Part shown: in pieces, positions 1 through 9,258 of the stretch
Layout of the letters: every line of letters begins with the position of its first letter
Numbering within the stretch: position 1 is the first letter of the stretch
DNA from: Arenimonas donghaensis DSM 18148 = HO3-R19
Lineage (GTDB): Bacteria > Pseudomonadota > Gammaproteobacteria > Xanthomonadales > Xanthomonadaceae
Assembly (NCBI RefSeq): GCF_000743535.1
Contig: NZ_AVCJ01000001.1
Location: 1-64,000, forward strand
Direction: 5' to 3'
DNA: 64,000 nt
Translations under genes and position numbers: made by a program
Notes under the pieces: model-generated
What the model was told of the DNA's origin: nothing
Database searches by the model: none
The model's input: only the letters and a program-made list of their open reading frames with translations

Positions 1-297
1 CGCGCCGAGGTGCCGGAGCGCCTGCCGCTGGTCGAGGTGCCGCGGGCGCGGGTGTCGCCGCTGCCGGGCCGGGAGATCCAGGCACTGGCCGCCGGGCTGG
101 CGGACGAGCCGTCGGCCCGGCCCTGGCCGCGCTCGCCGCTCGCCCAGGACGAACGGGCGCTCGAGGCCTACCTGGTCCGGCACAACGCCATGATGGCCGC
201 CGACGGCCTGGGCGGCTTCATGCCTTACGTCGACGTGGTCGCCCACGGTGAACCGGGTGCCGGCGGCGACGAAGCGGACGAAGCCAGCCGCCAGTGA
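1..297 (+). CDS. rseA: Anti-sigma-E factor RseA/MucA, C-terminal part (cut by window edge)
   Basis: The open frame runs in from the left edge and encodes about 98 residues, so the start and the cytoplasmic sigma-binding domain lie outside. The visible part ends with YLVRHNAMMAADGLGGFMPY, which matches the conserved periplasmic C-terminal region of RseA/MucA that RseB binds. RseA holds sigma-E at the inner membrane until envelope stress triggers its proteolysis. The stop codon overlaps the start of rseB by four bases, and rseC and a DegP-type protease follow, which is the classical rpoE-rseA-rseB-rseC-mucD order and supports the call. rpoE is presumably just upstream, outside the window. Confidence 0.85.
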   Translation, partial: RAEVPERLPLVEVPRARVSPLPGREIQALAAGLADEPSARPWPRSPLAQDERALEAYLVRHNAMMAADGLGGFMPYVDVVAHGEPGAGGDEADEASRQ

Positions 298-1226
298 AAC
301 GCGTCCTGCTGACCGCGCTGCTCTGCCTGCTCGCCCCGGTTGCCCTGGCGGCGACGGATGCGGCAGCCTGGCTGGCACGCGTGGGTCCGGCGCTGCGTGG
401 CCTCGATTACCAGGGCACCCTGGTGGTGGTCGCCAATGGCCGGGTGGACACGCTACGGGTCCACCACCGCGTCGACGGTGGCCGCGAGCGCGAGCGTCTG
501 GTGGCGCTCAGTGGTCCGCCGCGGGAAGTCATCCGCGACGGCAGCCGGGTGATGTGCATCGGCACCGGCGAATCGCCGGTGGCCTACGACATGGGCCAGG
601 CCGGGCGCTGGAGCGAGGCGCTGGCGGTTTCCGAGGCCGTGGGCCTGGCGGGCTACCAGGCGCGGCTGGGTGGACGCGGTCGCGTCGCCGGCCACGCCGT
701 GCAGCGGGTCGAAGTGCTCGCCACCGATCCCTGGCGCTATGGCTACCGGCTCTGGCTGGAAAAGCGCAGCGGCCTGCCGCTGCGCGTGGACCTGCTCGAC
801 GGCGAGGGTCGTTCGATCGAACAGGTGGCCTTCACCGACATCGCGCTGGACCAGCGTCCCAGCGACGCCGACCTGGCGCCATCGGCACCGGCCGCGCTCG
901 AGCGCGTCTCGCCGCTGCCGGCGCCGACGGGCCAGGCGCTGGGTTGGCAGGTCCCGGCACCCCCCGCCGGTTTCCGGCTGCGGGCAACCCGACCCCTGCC
1001 CGACGACGGCGTGCACCTGCTCTACAGCGACGGCCTGGCCAGCGTTTCGGTCTATGTCGAGCGCGTGGGCAGCGGCCTGCGCGGCGATGCCCGGCGCCAG
1101 CGCGGCGCCGTGCATGCCCGCTCGTTCTGGCTCGATGGCTGGCAGGTGCTCGCCATCGGGAAGGTGCCGGCGTCGACGGTGGACCGGTTCGCCCGGACCG
1201 TGCGCGCGGTGCCTGCCGATGGCTGA
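294..1226 (+). CDS. rseB: Sigma-E regulatory protein RseB/MucB
   Basis: A 310-residue protein with a Sec signal peptide (residues 1 to about 19, ending ALA). It is the periplasmic partner of RseA: in the family RseB shields RseA from DegS cleavage and senses mislocalised lipoproteins or LPS. The N-terminal half has the lipoprotein-carrier-like fold typical of MucB (GTLVVV, then RLVALSGPPREVIRDG), and the C-terminal part from about residue 215 is the second RseB domain. The ATG overlaps the rseA stop, and the gene's own end overlaps rseC by eight bases, so the genes are probably translationally coupled. Length is normal for the family. Confidence 0.93.
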   Translation: MKRVLLTALLCLLAPVALAATDAAAWLARVGPALRGLDYQGTLVVVANGRVDTLRVHHRVDGGRERERLVALSGPPREVIRDGSRVMCIGTGESPVAYDMGQAGRWSEALAVSEAVGLAGYQARLGGRGRVAGHAVQRVEVLATDPWRYGYRLWLEKRSGLPLRVDLLDGEGRSIEQVAFTDIALDQRPSDADLAPSAPAALERVSPLPAPTGQALGWQVPAPPAGFRLRATRPLPDDGVHLLYSDGLASVSVYVERVGSGLRGDARRQRGAVHARSFWLDGWQVLAIGKVPASTVDRFARTVRAVPADG

Positions 1227-1671
1227 ACGCGACGCCGAAGTCCTGGGCGTGCGCGGAAAGCGGCTGTCGCTGCGCTTGCTCGGCAGCGCCTGCGATGGCT
1301 GTGCCGGTGGCTGCGGCGGGCGCTGCAGCCTGTTCGCCGGCGCCGGCGACCATGGCTTCGAGCTCGACGTCGAGGATGCCGGCGATTTCCCCCCGGGTCG
1401 GCGCCTTCGGCTGCGCATCGACGACCAGGCGCTGCGCCGGGCCGCCTGGCGCGGCTACGGCCGCGTCCTGCTGGGCTTGCTGGCGGGCGCGCTGCTGGGC
1501 CATGCGGTGGGGCTTGCCGTCGGCGGGTACGCGAACGTGCTCACCCTGGCGGGTCTGCTGACGGGAACTTTGCTGGCCGCGCGCGTTTCAAAGCCGCACC
1601 TTCCCGAGCCGGAAATCCTGGCCGCCGGAACCGAAATCCATTTGCCTGCACAAGGAAAAACACGCCCATGA
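1219..1671 (+). CDS. rseC: RseC family protein
   Basis: A 150-residue inner-membrane protein. The N-terminal cytoplasmic part has a cysteine cluster (C25, C28, C32, C36) typical of RseC, whose family acts in sigma-E control and in reduction of the SoxR iron-sulfur cluster. Two hydrophobic segments follow at about residues 79-101 and 103-120. I chose the ATG at 1219 because it gives the normal family length and places the cysteine cluster near the N-terminus; it overlaps the end of rseB by eight bases. The stop overlaps the degP start (ATGA). RseC function is less well defined than that of RseA or RseB, so the role is inferred from family and position. Confidence 0.88.
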   Translation: MAERDAEVLGVRGKRLSLRLLGSACDGCAGGCGGRCSLFAGAGDHGFELDVEDAGDFPPGRRLRLRIDDQALRRAAWRGYGRVLLGLLAGALLGHAVGLAVGGYANVLTLAGLLTGTLLAARVSKPHLPEPEILAAGTEIHLPAQGKTRP

Positions 1672-3161
1672 AAACGCTGCATTGCCGTGCCCTCCTGCTC
1701 GCGCTGGCGCTTGGCGCCTCGCCCCTGGTGGCATACGCCCAGGCGCGTGAAGCGCCTGCGCCCGGCGGAACGCTGCCGACGCCGGTGGTCAACCTGCCGG
1801 ACTTCACCCGCCTGGTCGAAGCGGTCGGGCCGGCAGTGGTGAACATCGAGGCCAGCAGCGAAGGCAGCGGCGACCCGGAGCAGGCTGCGCGCCGCGGCGC
1901 CGAACCGATGCCGGAAGACATGCCGGAATTCTTCCGCCGTTTCTTCGGCCAGCCCGGCATGCCGGGGCAGCCGGGCATGCCCGACCGGATGCCGCGCGGC
2001 GGCACGTCGCAGGGCTCGGGTTTCATCATTTCCAGTGATGGCTACGTGCTGACCAACCACCACGTGGTCAGCGGCGCCGACCGCATCGTGGTTCGCCTGA
2101 GCGACCGCAACGAGCTCGAGGCCGAGCTGGTGGGGTCCGACCCGCTTTCCGACGTCGCCCTGCTCAAGGTCGACGGCAAGAACCTGCCGGTGCTCAAGAC
2201 CGGTGACTCGCGCAACCTCAAGGCCGGCCAGTGGGTGCTGGCGATCGGTTCGCCCTTTGGTTTCGAACACTCGGTGACCGCCGGCATCGTCAGCGGCGTT
2301 GGCCGGCGTTCGCTCGACCCGAGCCAGCAGTACGTGCCCTTCATCCAGACCGACGTGGCGATCAACCGCGGCAATTCCGGCGGTCCGCTGCTCAACACCC
2401 GCGGCGAGGTGGTCGGCATCAACTCGCAGATCTTCTCCAACTCCGGTGGCTACATGGGCGTGAGCTTCGCGATCCCGATCGAGGTGGCGATGAACGCGGT
2501 GCGCCAGCTGCGCGAGACCGGCACGGTCACCCGCGGCCAGCTCGGCGTGCGCATCCAGGACGTCGACCGTGGCCGCCTGGCCGAGCTGGGGCTGGACCGG
2601 CCGGTCGGTGCGTTCGTTGATTCGGTCGAGAACGGCAGCGCCGCCGACAAGGCCGGCATCCGCCCGGGCGACGTGATCACCCGCTTCAACGGCCGCGAAG
2701 TGCTGCGTTCGGCGTCGCTGCCGCCGATGGTCGGGGCACTGCCACCGGGCAGCCGGGCCACGGTCACCGTGATGCGCGAAGGCAAGACGCGTGAGCTGGT
2801 GGTCACCCTGTCGGCGCTGGACATGGCCGCGATGGGTTCGCCGGGACCCTCCGGTCGCCCGGCCGCGCCCGAGGCAGCGGCCAACCCGCTGGGCCTGGAA
2901 GTCGAGGCGCTGGACGCCGCCGCGCGCTCGGCCATGGGCCTGGGCGCCGGCGAGGGCGTGCTGGTGTCGCGGGTGACCGGCCTGGCGGCGCGCCAGGCCG
3001 GGCTGGCCCCGGGTGACGTGGTGCTGCGCGTGGGCCAGGACGAGGTCGGCTCGGTGGCCGAGTTCAAGGCAGCCACCGAAGACCTGGGTCCGGGCGACGA
3101 AGTCCGCCTGCTGGTGCGCAATACCCGCAGCACCGGCTTCGTCAGCTTCGTGCTGCGCTGA
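1668..3161 (+). CDS. degP: Periplasmic serine endoprotease DegP/MucD-like
   Basis: A 497-residue HtrA-family protease with a signal peptide ending near AYAQA. The trypsin-like domain has the full catalytic triad: H132 in TNHHVV, D162 in SDVALLKV and S237 in NRGNSGGPL. Two PDZ domains follow (about 285-375 and 400-490). It degrades or refolds misfolded envelope proteins. Its place at the end of the rseA-rseB-rseC cluster matches mucD of Pseudomonas and Xanthomonas, where it acts in the sigma-E feedback loop. A methionine/glycine/proline-rich loop before the protease core (FFGQPGMPGQPGMPDRM) corresponds to the variable LA loop. The start overlaps rseC. Confidence 0.95.
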   Translation: MKTLHCRALLLALALGASPLVAYAQAREAPAPGGTLPTPVVNLPDFTRLVEAVGPAVVNIEASSEGSGDPEQAARRGAEPMPEDMPEFFRRFFGQPGMPGQPGMPDRMPRGGTSQGSGFIISSDGYVLTNHHVVSGADRIVVRLSDRNELEAELVGSDPLSDVALLKVDGKNLPVLKTGDSRNLKAGQWVLAIGSPFGFEHSVTAGIVSGVGRRSLDPSQQYVPFIQTDVAINRGNSGGPLLNTRGEVVGINSQIFSNSGGYMGVSFAIPIEVAMNAVRQLRETGTVTRGQLGVRIQDVDRGRLAELGLDRPVGAFVDSVENGSAADKAGIRPGDVITRFNGREVLRSASLPPMVGALPPGSRATVTVMREGKTRELVVTLSALDMAAMGSPGPSGRPAAPEAAANPLGLEVEALDAAARSAMGLGAGEGVLVSRVTGLAARQAGLAPGDVVLRVGQDEVGSVAEFKAATEDLGPGDEVRLLVRNTRSTGFVSFVLR

Positions 3162-3170
3162 CCCCCGGTC

Positions 3171-3203
3171 GCCCCGGCCGGCCCATCCGGGCCCGGCCGG
3201 GGC
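3171..3203. repeat. GC-rich inverted repeat between degP and lepA
   Basis: The arms CCCCGGCCGG (3172-3181) and CCGGCCGGGG (3193-3202) form a perfect 10-bp stem with an 11-base loop that can itself pair partly. There is no T-tract, so it is not a standard intrinsic terminator. It lies just after the degP stop and just before the lepA promoter candidate and may limit read-through. Confidence 0.5.
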
Positions 3204-3208
3204 CGCTG

Positions 3209-3217
3209 TGCGATAAT
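3209..3217 (+). promoter_or_regulatory. Candidate extended -10 promoter for lepA
   Basis: TGCGATAAT contains a TGn extension followed by GATAAT, a 5/6 match to the -10 consensus. I see no good -35 hexamer 16-18 bases upstream, which fits an extended -10 promoter. It lies 41 bases before the lepA start and separates the sigma-E cluster from the lepA operon. Confidence 0.45.
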
Positions 3218-3258
3218 GGCCCGTTTACAGCCACGAACCGGCAACCAGACCGCCCCGC

Positions 3259-5052
<1,794 letters not shown>

Positions 5053-5081
5053 GCGGCCCCCGCCGCGAGGAACCCTGACGC

Positions 5082-5903
5082 GTGAAAATCGACCTGGCAC
5101 TGATCCTGACCTCCCTGGCCGCGCTGACCGGCCTGATCTGGCTCATCGACCGACTCTTCTTCGCCCGCAGCCGCAAGCTCATGCAGGCCGAAGGCGAGGA
5201 CGTGCAGGAACCGGTGGTGGTGGACTACGCCCGGCAGCTGTTCCCGATCATCCTGATCGTGCTGCTGCTGCGGAGCTTCCTGGCCGAACCCTTCCGCATC
5301 CCGTCCAGTTCGATGATGCCGACCCTGCTCGTGGGCGACTTCATCCTGGTCAACAAGTTCGCCTACGGCATCCGCCTGCCGGTGGTGAACACCAAGGTCA
5401 TCGAGGTCGGCGCCCCCAGCCGCGGGGACGTCGTGGTCTTCCGCTACCCGGGCATGGGGCCGGACGACGACCGCGCCGGCGCCGACTACATCAAGCGCAT
5501 CGTTGGCCTGCCCGGCGACCACATCGCGTTTCGCGACCAGGTGCTGTACGTCAACGGCGAACCCGTGCCCAAGCAGGCCGACGGCTACTACGTCGGCGCC
5601 GGCCGGGAAGGCCGGAAAATGACCGGCGCGACGCGTTTCCGGGTCGACCTGGACGGCCGCGAGCACCTGACCCTGGAAACCAGCCCCTTCTCCAGCCCGC
5701 GTGCGGAAGGCGAGTGGGAAGTGCCGGCCGGCCACTATTTCGCCATGGGCGACAACCGCGACCGCAGCGAGGACAGCCGCTACTGGGGCTTCGTTCCGGA
5801 GGAAAACCTGGTGGGCAAGGCCTTCGCGGTCTGGCTCAACTGCGAGGGCTGGTTCTGCTCGGGGGCGTTTGACTACACCCGGATTGGCGATACCATCCGC
5901 TGA
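5082..5903 (+). CDS. lepB: Signal peptidase I
   Basis: A 273-residue inner-membrane peptidase that removes Sec and Tat signal peptides from exported proteins. Two N-terminal membrane segments (about residues 5-27 and 50-68) precede the periplasmic catalytic domain. The nucleophile is S77 in the box PSSSMMPTLLVGDFILVNKF, and the general base is K138 in YIKRIVGLPGD; GDNRDRSEDSRYWG is the family's third signature. The start is GTG at 5082. It lies 29 bases after lepA, the usual pairing. Confidence 0.96.
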   Translation: MKIDLALILTSLAALTGLIWLIDRLFFARSRKLMQAEGEDVQEPVVVDYARQLFPIILIVLLLRSFLAEPFRIPSSSMMPTLLVGDFILVNKFAYGIRLPVVNTKVIEVGAPSRGDVVVFRYPGMGPDDDRAGADYIKRIVGLPGDHIAFRDQVLYVNGEPVPKQADGYYVGAGREGRKMTGATRFRVDLDGREHLTLETSPFSSPRAEGEWEVPAGHYFAMGDNRDRSEDSRYWGFVPEENLVGKAFAVWLNCEGWFCSGAFDYTRIGDTIR

Positions 5904-5929
5904 ATGGGGCAGCCCCCGGGGGAGTGGAC

Positions 5930-6307
5930 ATGGTTAGCAAGCCGCGTGGCATAACGTTGATGAGCTTCTTGATCGTCTTGGTGGTGGTTGGTTTCTTCGC
6001 CCTGGTCATCATGAAGCTGTTCCCGATGTACAGCGAGTACTACAGCCTCAAGGGCGTCATGGAGGAGTACGCGGCCCAGCCGAACTCCGCCGCGAACTCG
6101 CCGACGCAGATGTACAACGACCTCGAACGCCGTTTCGGCATCGCCTACATCGATTCGGTCGAGCGAGAGCACATGAAGGTCACGCGCAGTGGCGGCGTCA
6201 GCCAGCTCAACATCGCCTATGAAGTGCGGGTGCCGCTGTTCGCCAACCTCGACGTGGTCGGCAAGTTCGACAACACCGTCAACCTGAGCGGCCGTTCGAG
6301 CGAGTGA
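5930..6307 (+). CDS. DUF4845 family membrane protein
   Basis: A 125-residue protein with a single N-terminal membrane segment (about residues 12-32, [17 protein letters not shown]) and a short periplasmic domain. The family regularly sits between lepB and rnc in gammaproteobacteria and has no known function; the N-terminus looks pilin-like. I chose the ATG at 5930 over the GTG at 5924 because GGGGGAG at 5918-5924 is a good ribosome binding site for the ATG. The gene end overlaps rnc by four bases. Confidence 0.85.
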   Translation: MVSKPRGITLMSFLIVLVVVGFFALVIMKLFPMYSEYYSLKGVMEEYAAQPNSAANSPTQMYNDLERRFGIAYIDSVEREHMKVTRSGGVSQLNIAYEVRVPLFANLDVVGKFDNTVNLSGRSSE

Positions 6308-6960
6308 CCGACCGGCTCGGCCACCGTTTCGAAAAGCCCGAACTGCTGCAACAAGCCCTCCGGCACCGCAGCGCCGGATCGCCGCACAACGAACGCCTGG
6401 AGTTCCTCGGTGATGCCCTGGTCAACCTGGTCATCGCCGAGGCGCTCTACCAGCGTTGGCCCAAGGCCGACGAAGGCACCCTGACCCGCGCCCGGGCCAG
6501 CCTGGTGCGCGAATCGTCGCTTGCCGAGCTGGCGCGCCGCCTGGAACTGGGCGCGCGCCTGGAGCTCGGGCCCGGCGAGATGAAGAGCGGTGGCCACCGC
6601 CGCGATTCGATCCTTGCCGATGCGGTTGAGGCCGTCATTGGCGCCATCCACCTCGACGCGGGCTTCGAGACCTGCCGCGAGGTCGTGCTGGGCTGGTTCG
6701 AGCCCGGCCTGGCCGAGCTGCCCACCGGCAAGGCGGAGAAGGACCCCAAGACCCGCCTGCAGGAATGGCTGCAGGCGCGCCAGTTCCCGCGTCCGAACTA
6801 CCGGTTGCTGGAAACCACCGGCGACGACCATGCCCGCGTCTTCCATGTCGCCTGCGAAACCGCCGAACCCCCGCTGAAGGAACAGGCCGAGGCCAGCTCC
6901 CTGCGCGCCGCCGAACAACTCGCCGCCGAACGTGTGCTGGCGACGCTGGAGAAAAAGTGA
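6304..6960 (+). CDS. rnc: Ribonuclease III
   Basis: A 218-residue double-strand-specific endoribonuclease that processes rRNA precursors and regulates mRNAs. The signature [12 protein letters not shown] (residues 30-41) carries the catalytic E33 and D37, and [15 protein letters not shown] supplies the second acidic pair. A C-terminal double-stranded RNA-binding domain runs from about residue 150. The start is GTG within the GTGA overlap with the preceding stop. The end overlaps era by four bases, a conserved rnc-era coupling. Confidence 0.96.
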   Translation: MTDRLGHRFEKPELLQQALRHRSAGSPHNERLEFLGDALVNLVIAEALYQRWPKADEGTLTRARASLVRESSLAELARRLELGARLELGPGEMKSGGHRRDSILADAVEAVIGAIHLDAGFETCREVVLGWFEPGLAELPTGKAEKDPKTRLQEWLQARQFPRPNYRLLETTGDDHARVFHVACETAEPPLKEQAEASSLRAAEQLAAERVLATLEKK

Positions 6961-7868
6961 GCCCGTCCGATTCCACGCAAGCCCCGTTTCGCGCCGGCAC
7001 CGTCGCCGTCCTGGGCCGCCCCAACGTCGGCAAGTCGACCCTGGTCAACGCCCTGGTCGGCGCCAAGGTCAGCATCGTGTCGCCGCGGCCGCAGACCACG
7101 CGCCACCGGCTGCTGGGCATCGCCAGCTTCGACGCGGGCCAGCTGCTTCTGGTGGACACGCCCGGCATCCATCGCGAACAGAAGCGCGCGATGAACCGCA
7201 TGATGAATCGCGCCGCCCGCGGCGCGGTCGAGGGCGTGGACGCGGCCGCGCTGGTCATCGAGGCCGGACGCTGGACCGAGGAGGACGGGCTGGCCTATTC
7301 GGCCCTGAACGCGGCCGGCGTGCCGGTCGCGCTGGTGGTGAACAAGGTCGACAAGATGGCGGACAAGACGGAACTGCTGCCCTTCATCGCCGAAGTCACC
7401 CGCGAGCGGGTCTTCGCCTCCGTGCACCTGGTTTCGGCGCTCAAGTCCAAGGGGCTCGACGTCCTGGTCAAGGACCTGCTGCAGCTGATGCCGGCGTCGG
7501 CGCCGATCTACGGCGAGGACGAGATCACCGATCGCAGCGAACGATTCCTGGCCGGCGAACTGGTCCGTGAGCAGCTGATGCTGCGCCTGGGCGAGGAGCT
7601 GCCGTACTCGACCACGGTCGAGATCGAACGCTTCGAGGAAGACGGCGAGATGCTGCGCATCGCCGCCATCGTCTGGGTCGAGCGCGAGGGCCAGAAGCCG
7701 ATCGTCATCGGCAAGGGCGGTGAACGCATGAAGGCGATCAGCACCGGCGCCCGCATCGGCATGGAAAAGCTGTTCGGCCGCAAGGTGTTCCTGGAAACCT
7801 GGTGCCGGGTGCGCGAGGGCTGGTCGGACGACGAGGCCGCGCTGCGGCGCTTCGGCTATTCGGACTGA
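6957..7868 (+). CDS. era: GTPase Era
   Basis: A 303-residue essential GTPase that binds the 3' end of 16S rRNA during 30S maturation. G1 is GRPNVGKS (residues 20-27), G3 is DTPGIH, G4 is NKVD, and the C-terminal KH domain contains [11 protein letters not shown]. The start is GTG at 6957 inside the rnc stop (GTGA overlap); a longer upstream reading of the same frame lies inside rnc and lacks homology. Length matches the family. Confidence 0.96.
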   Translation: MSPSDSTQAPFRAGTVAVLGRPNVGKSTLVNALVGAKVSIVSPRPQTTRHRLLGIASFDAGQLLLVDTPGIHREQKRAMNRMMNRAARGAVEGVDAAALVIEAGRWTEEDGLAYSALNAAGVPVALVVNKVDKMADKTELLPFIAEVTRERVFASVHLVSALKSKGLDVLVKDLLQLMPASAPIYGEDEITDRSERFLAGELVREQLMLRLGEELPYSTTVEIERFEEDGEMLRIAAIVWVEREGQKPIVIGKGGERMKAISTGARIGMEKLFGRKVFLETWCRVREGWSDDEAALRRFGYSD

Positions 7869-7871
7869 GCC

Positions 7872-8600
7872 ATGCGCGTGCTCGCGCAGCCGGCCTTCGT
7901 GCTGCATGCGCGCCCCTGGCGCGAAACCAGCCTCATGGTCGAACTGCTGACCCGCGACCACGGCCGGGTCGGCGTGGTCGCACGCGGCGTCCAGGGGGCC
8001 AAGCGGCATCCGCTGCGGGCCGCCTTGCAACCGCTGCAGCAGCTGCGCGCTGACTTCCTGCCCCGGGGCGAGCTCGCCCGCCTGCTCCAGGCCGAGGCGG
8101 TGGATGCCGCCCCGCGGCTGGCCGGCGATGCTTTGATGGCAGCCTTTTACGTCAATGAACTGGTGCTGCGGCTGCTGCCCCGCAATGACCCGGCGCCCGA
8201 ACTCTTCGAACGCTACGGGGAGCTGCGTGGCCGCCTGGGCGACGCCGGCGGGCCCGCCTGGCAGCTGCGGCGGTTCGAACGCGACCTGCTCGACCTGCTC
8301 GGCTACGGGCTGTCGCTGGAGGAAAGCGAGGAGGGTGCGCCGCTGGATCCGGCTGCGCGCTACGTGCTCGATGCCGAACGGGGCGCCGTCCGCGACCGCA
8401 GCCACGCACCGGGCTCGACCTCGGGTGCGGCGCTGCTTTCGCTGGCCCAGGACCGGCCGCCGCCGCCGGAGCAACTGCAGGAGCTGCGTGGCGCCCTGCG
8501 CGGCGTGCTGGCCATCCACCTGGGTCCGCAACCGCTCAAGTCCTGGGGCCTGCTGTCGGCGCTGGCGCGCCTGGGCCGGGACCAGGACATCAGCCGCTAG
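7872..8600 (+). CDS. recO: DNA repair protein RecO
   Basis: A 242-residue recombination mediator that, with RecR, loads RecA onto SSB-coated DNA in the RecF pathway. The N-terminal OB-fold region (AFVLHARPWRETSLMVELLT, residues 7-26) is the most conserved part; the helical C-terminal domain follows. The ATG is three bases after the era stop, the conserved era-recO arrangement. The 3' end overlaps by 11 bases, tail to tail, with the REC-Hpt gene on the other strand. Confidence 0.94.
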   Translation: MRVLAQPAFVLHARPWRETSLMVELLTRDHGRVGVVARGVQGAKRHPLRAALQPLQQLRADFLPRGELARLLQAEAVDAAPRLAGDALMAAFYVNELVLRLLPRNDPAPELFERYGELRGRLGDAGGPAWQLRRFERDLLDLLGYGLSLEESEEGAPLDPAARYVLDAERGAVRDRSHAPGSTSGAALLSLAQDRPPPPEQLQELRGALRGVLAIHLGPQPLKSWGLLSALARLGRDQDISR

Positions 8601-9258
8601 CCAGCAGGCGCTGCGAACAATCCTGGAAACGCTGCAGCGCCCCGGCATCGCCGGGGGCGGCGTGCAGGGCCCGGACGGCTCCCAGCAGCGGCAGCGCACC
8701 GACGAAACCGCAGCTGGCCTTGAGCCGGTGCAGGTGCGCGCGCGCGGCGGCCTCGTCGCCGGCACGGCAGGCCGCCAGCACCTCGTGGCGCTGGAGGGGC
8801 AGCTCGTCCAGGAACAGCCTGCGCAGCGTTTCCAGCGCGGTCGCCTGTCCGGCCACCGCGGCCAGGCCGGCGGCATCGTCCCAGGGTGGCAGCAGCCCGG
8901 CCGGCAACCAGGCGGTGACGGCCGCGCGCAGTTCGGCCAGGGCCAGCGGCTTGGCCAGGACCCGCGCGAAACCCGGCGCCGCGGCCTGGGGGTCGGCGCT
9001 CAGCGCCAGGGCCGGCGTCGCCAGGCCCCGGTCCCGCAGCCGCGCCAGCAGTTCGTCGCCGCGGCCATCGGGCAACTGCAGGTCGAACAGCCACAGCGCA
9101 TGGCTGTCCCGTGCCGCCAGCGCCTCGGCCTGGGCAAGGGTCGACGCGTGGTCCACGTGGGCCGGCAGCGATTCCAGCCCGGCACGCAGCGCGGCGGCGC
9201 TGGTGGGGTCGTCCTCGAGCAGCAGCAGGTTGGGCAAAGGCACTATGCTGGCCAGCAT
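8590..9258 (-). CDS. Response-regulator receiver / histidine phosphotransfer (REC-Hpt) protein
   Basis: A 222-residue two-domain signalling protein. The receiver domain (about 8-118) has acidic residues E15, D16, D17, the phosphoacceptor D59 in WLFDLQLPDG and K103 in LAKPL. The C-terminal Hpt domain (about 125-218) has H177 in HRLKASCGFVGA, the site that passes phosphate in phosphorelays. There is no output domain and no kinase nearby, so it is probably a relay or sink for a distant hybrid kinase. I chose the ATG at 9258 (start MLASIVPLPNLLLLEDD); the longer upstream frame is out of character. No ribosome binding site is visible, and the start overlaps that of the divergent YdbH-like gene. 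Confidence 0.85.
   Translation of the reverse strand: MLASIVPLPNLLLLEDDPTSAAALRAGLESLPAHVDHASTLAQAEALAARDSHALWLFDLQLPDGRGDELLARLRDRGLATPALALSADPQAAAPGFARVLAKPLALAELRAAVTAWLPAGLLPPWDDAAGLAAVAGQATALETLRRLFLDELPLQRHEVLAACRAGDEAAARAHLHRLKASCGFVGALPLLGAVRALHAAPGDAGALQRFQDCSQRLLASG

Noticed and set aside
248-1561. A 437-residue plus-strand frame over rseB and rseC
   Set aside because: Out-of-frame Arg/Pro/Ala-rich shadow without domains; rseB and rseC explain the region.
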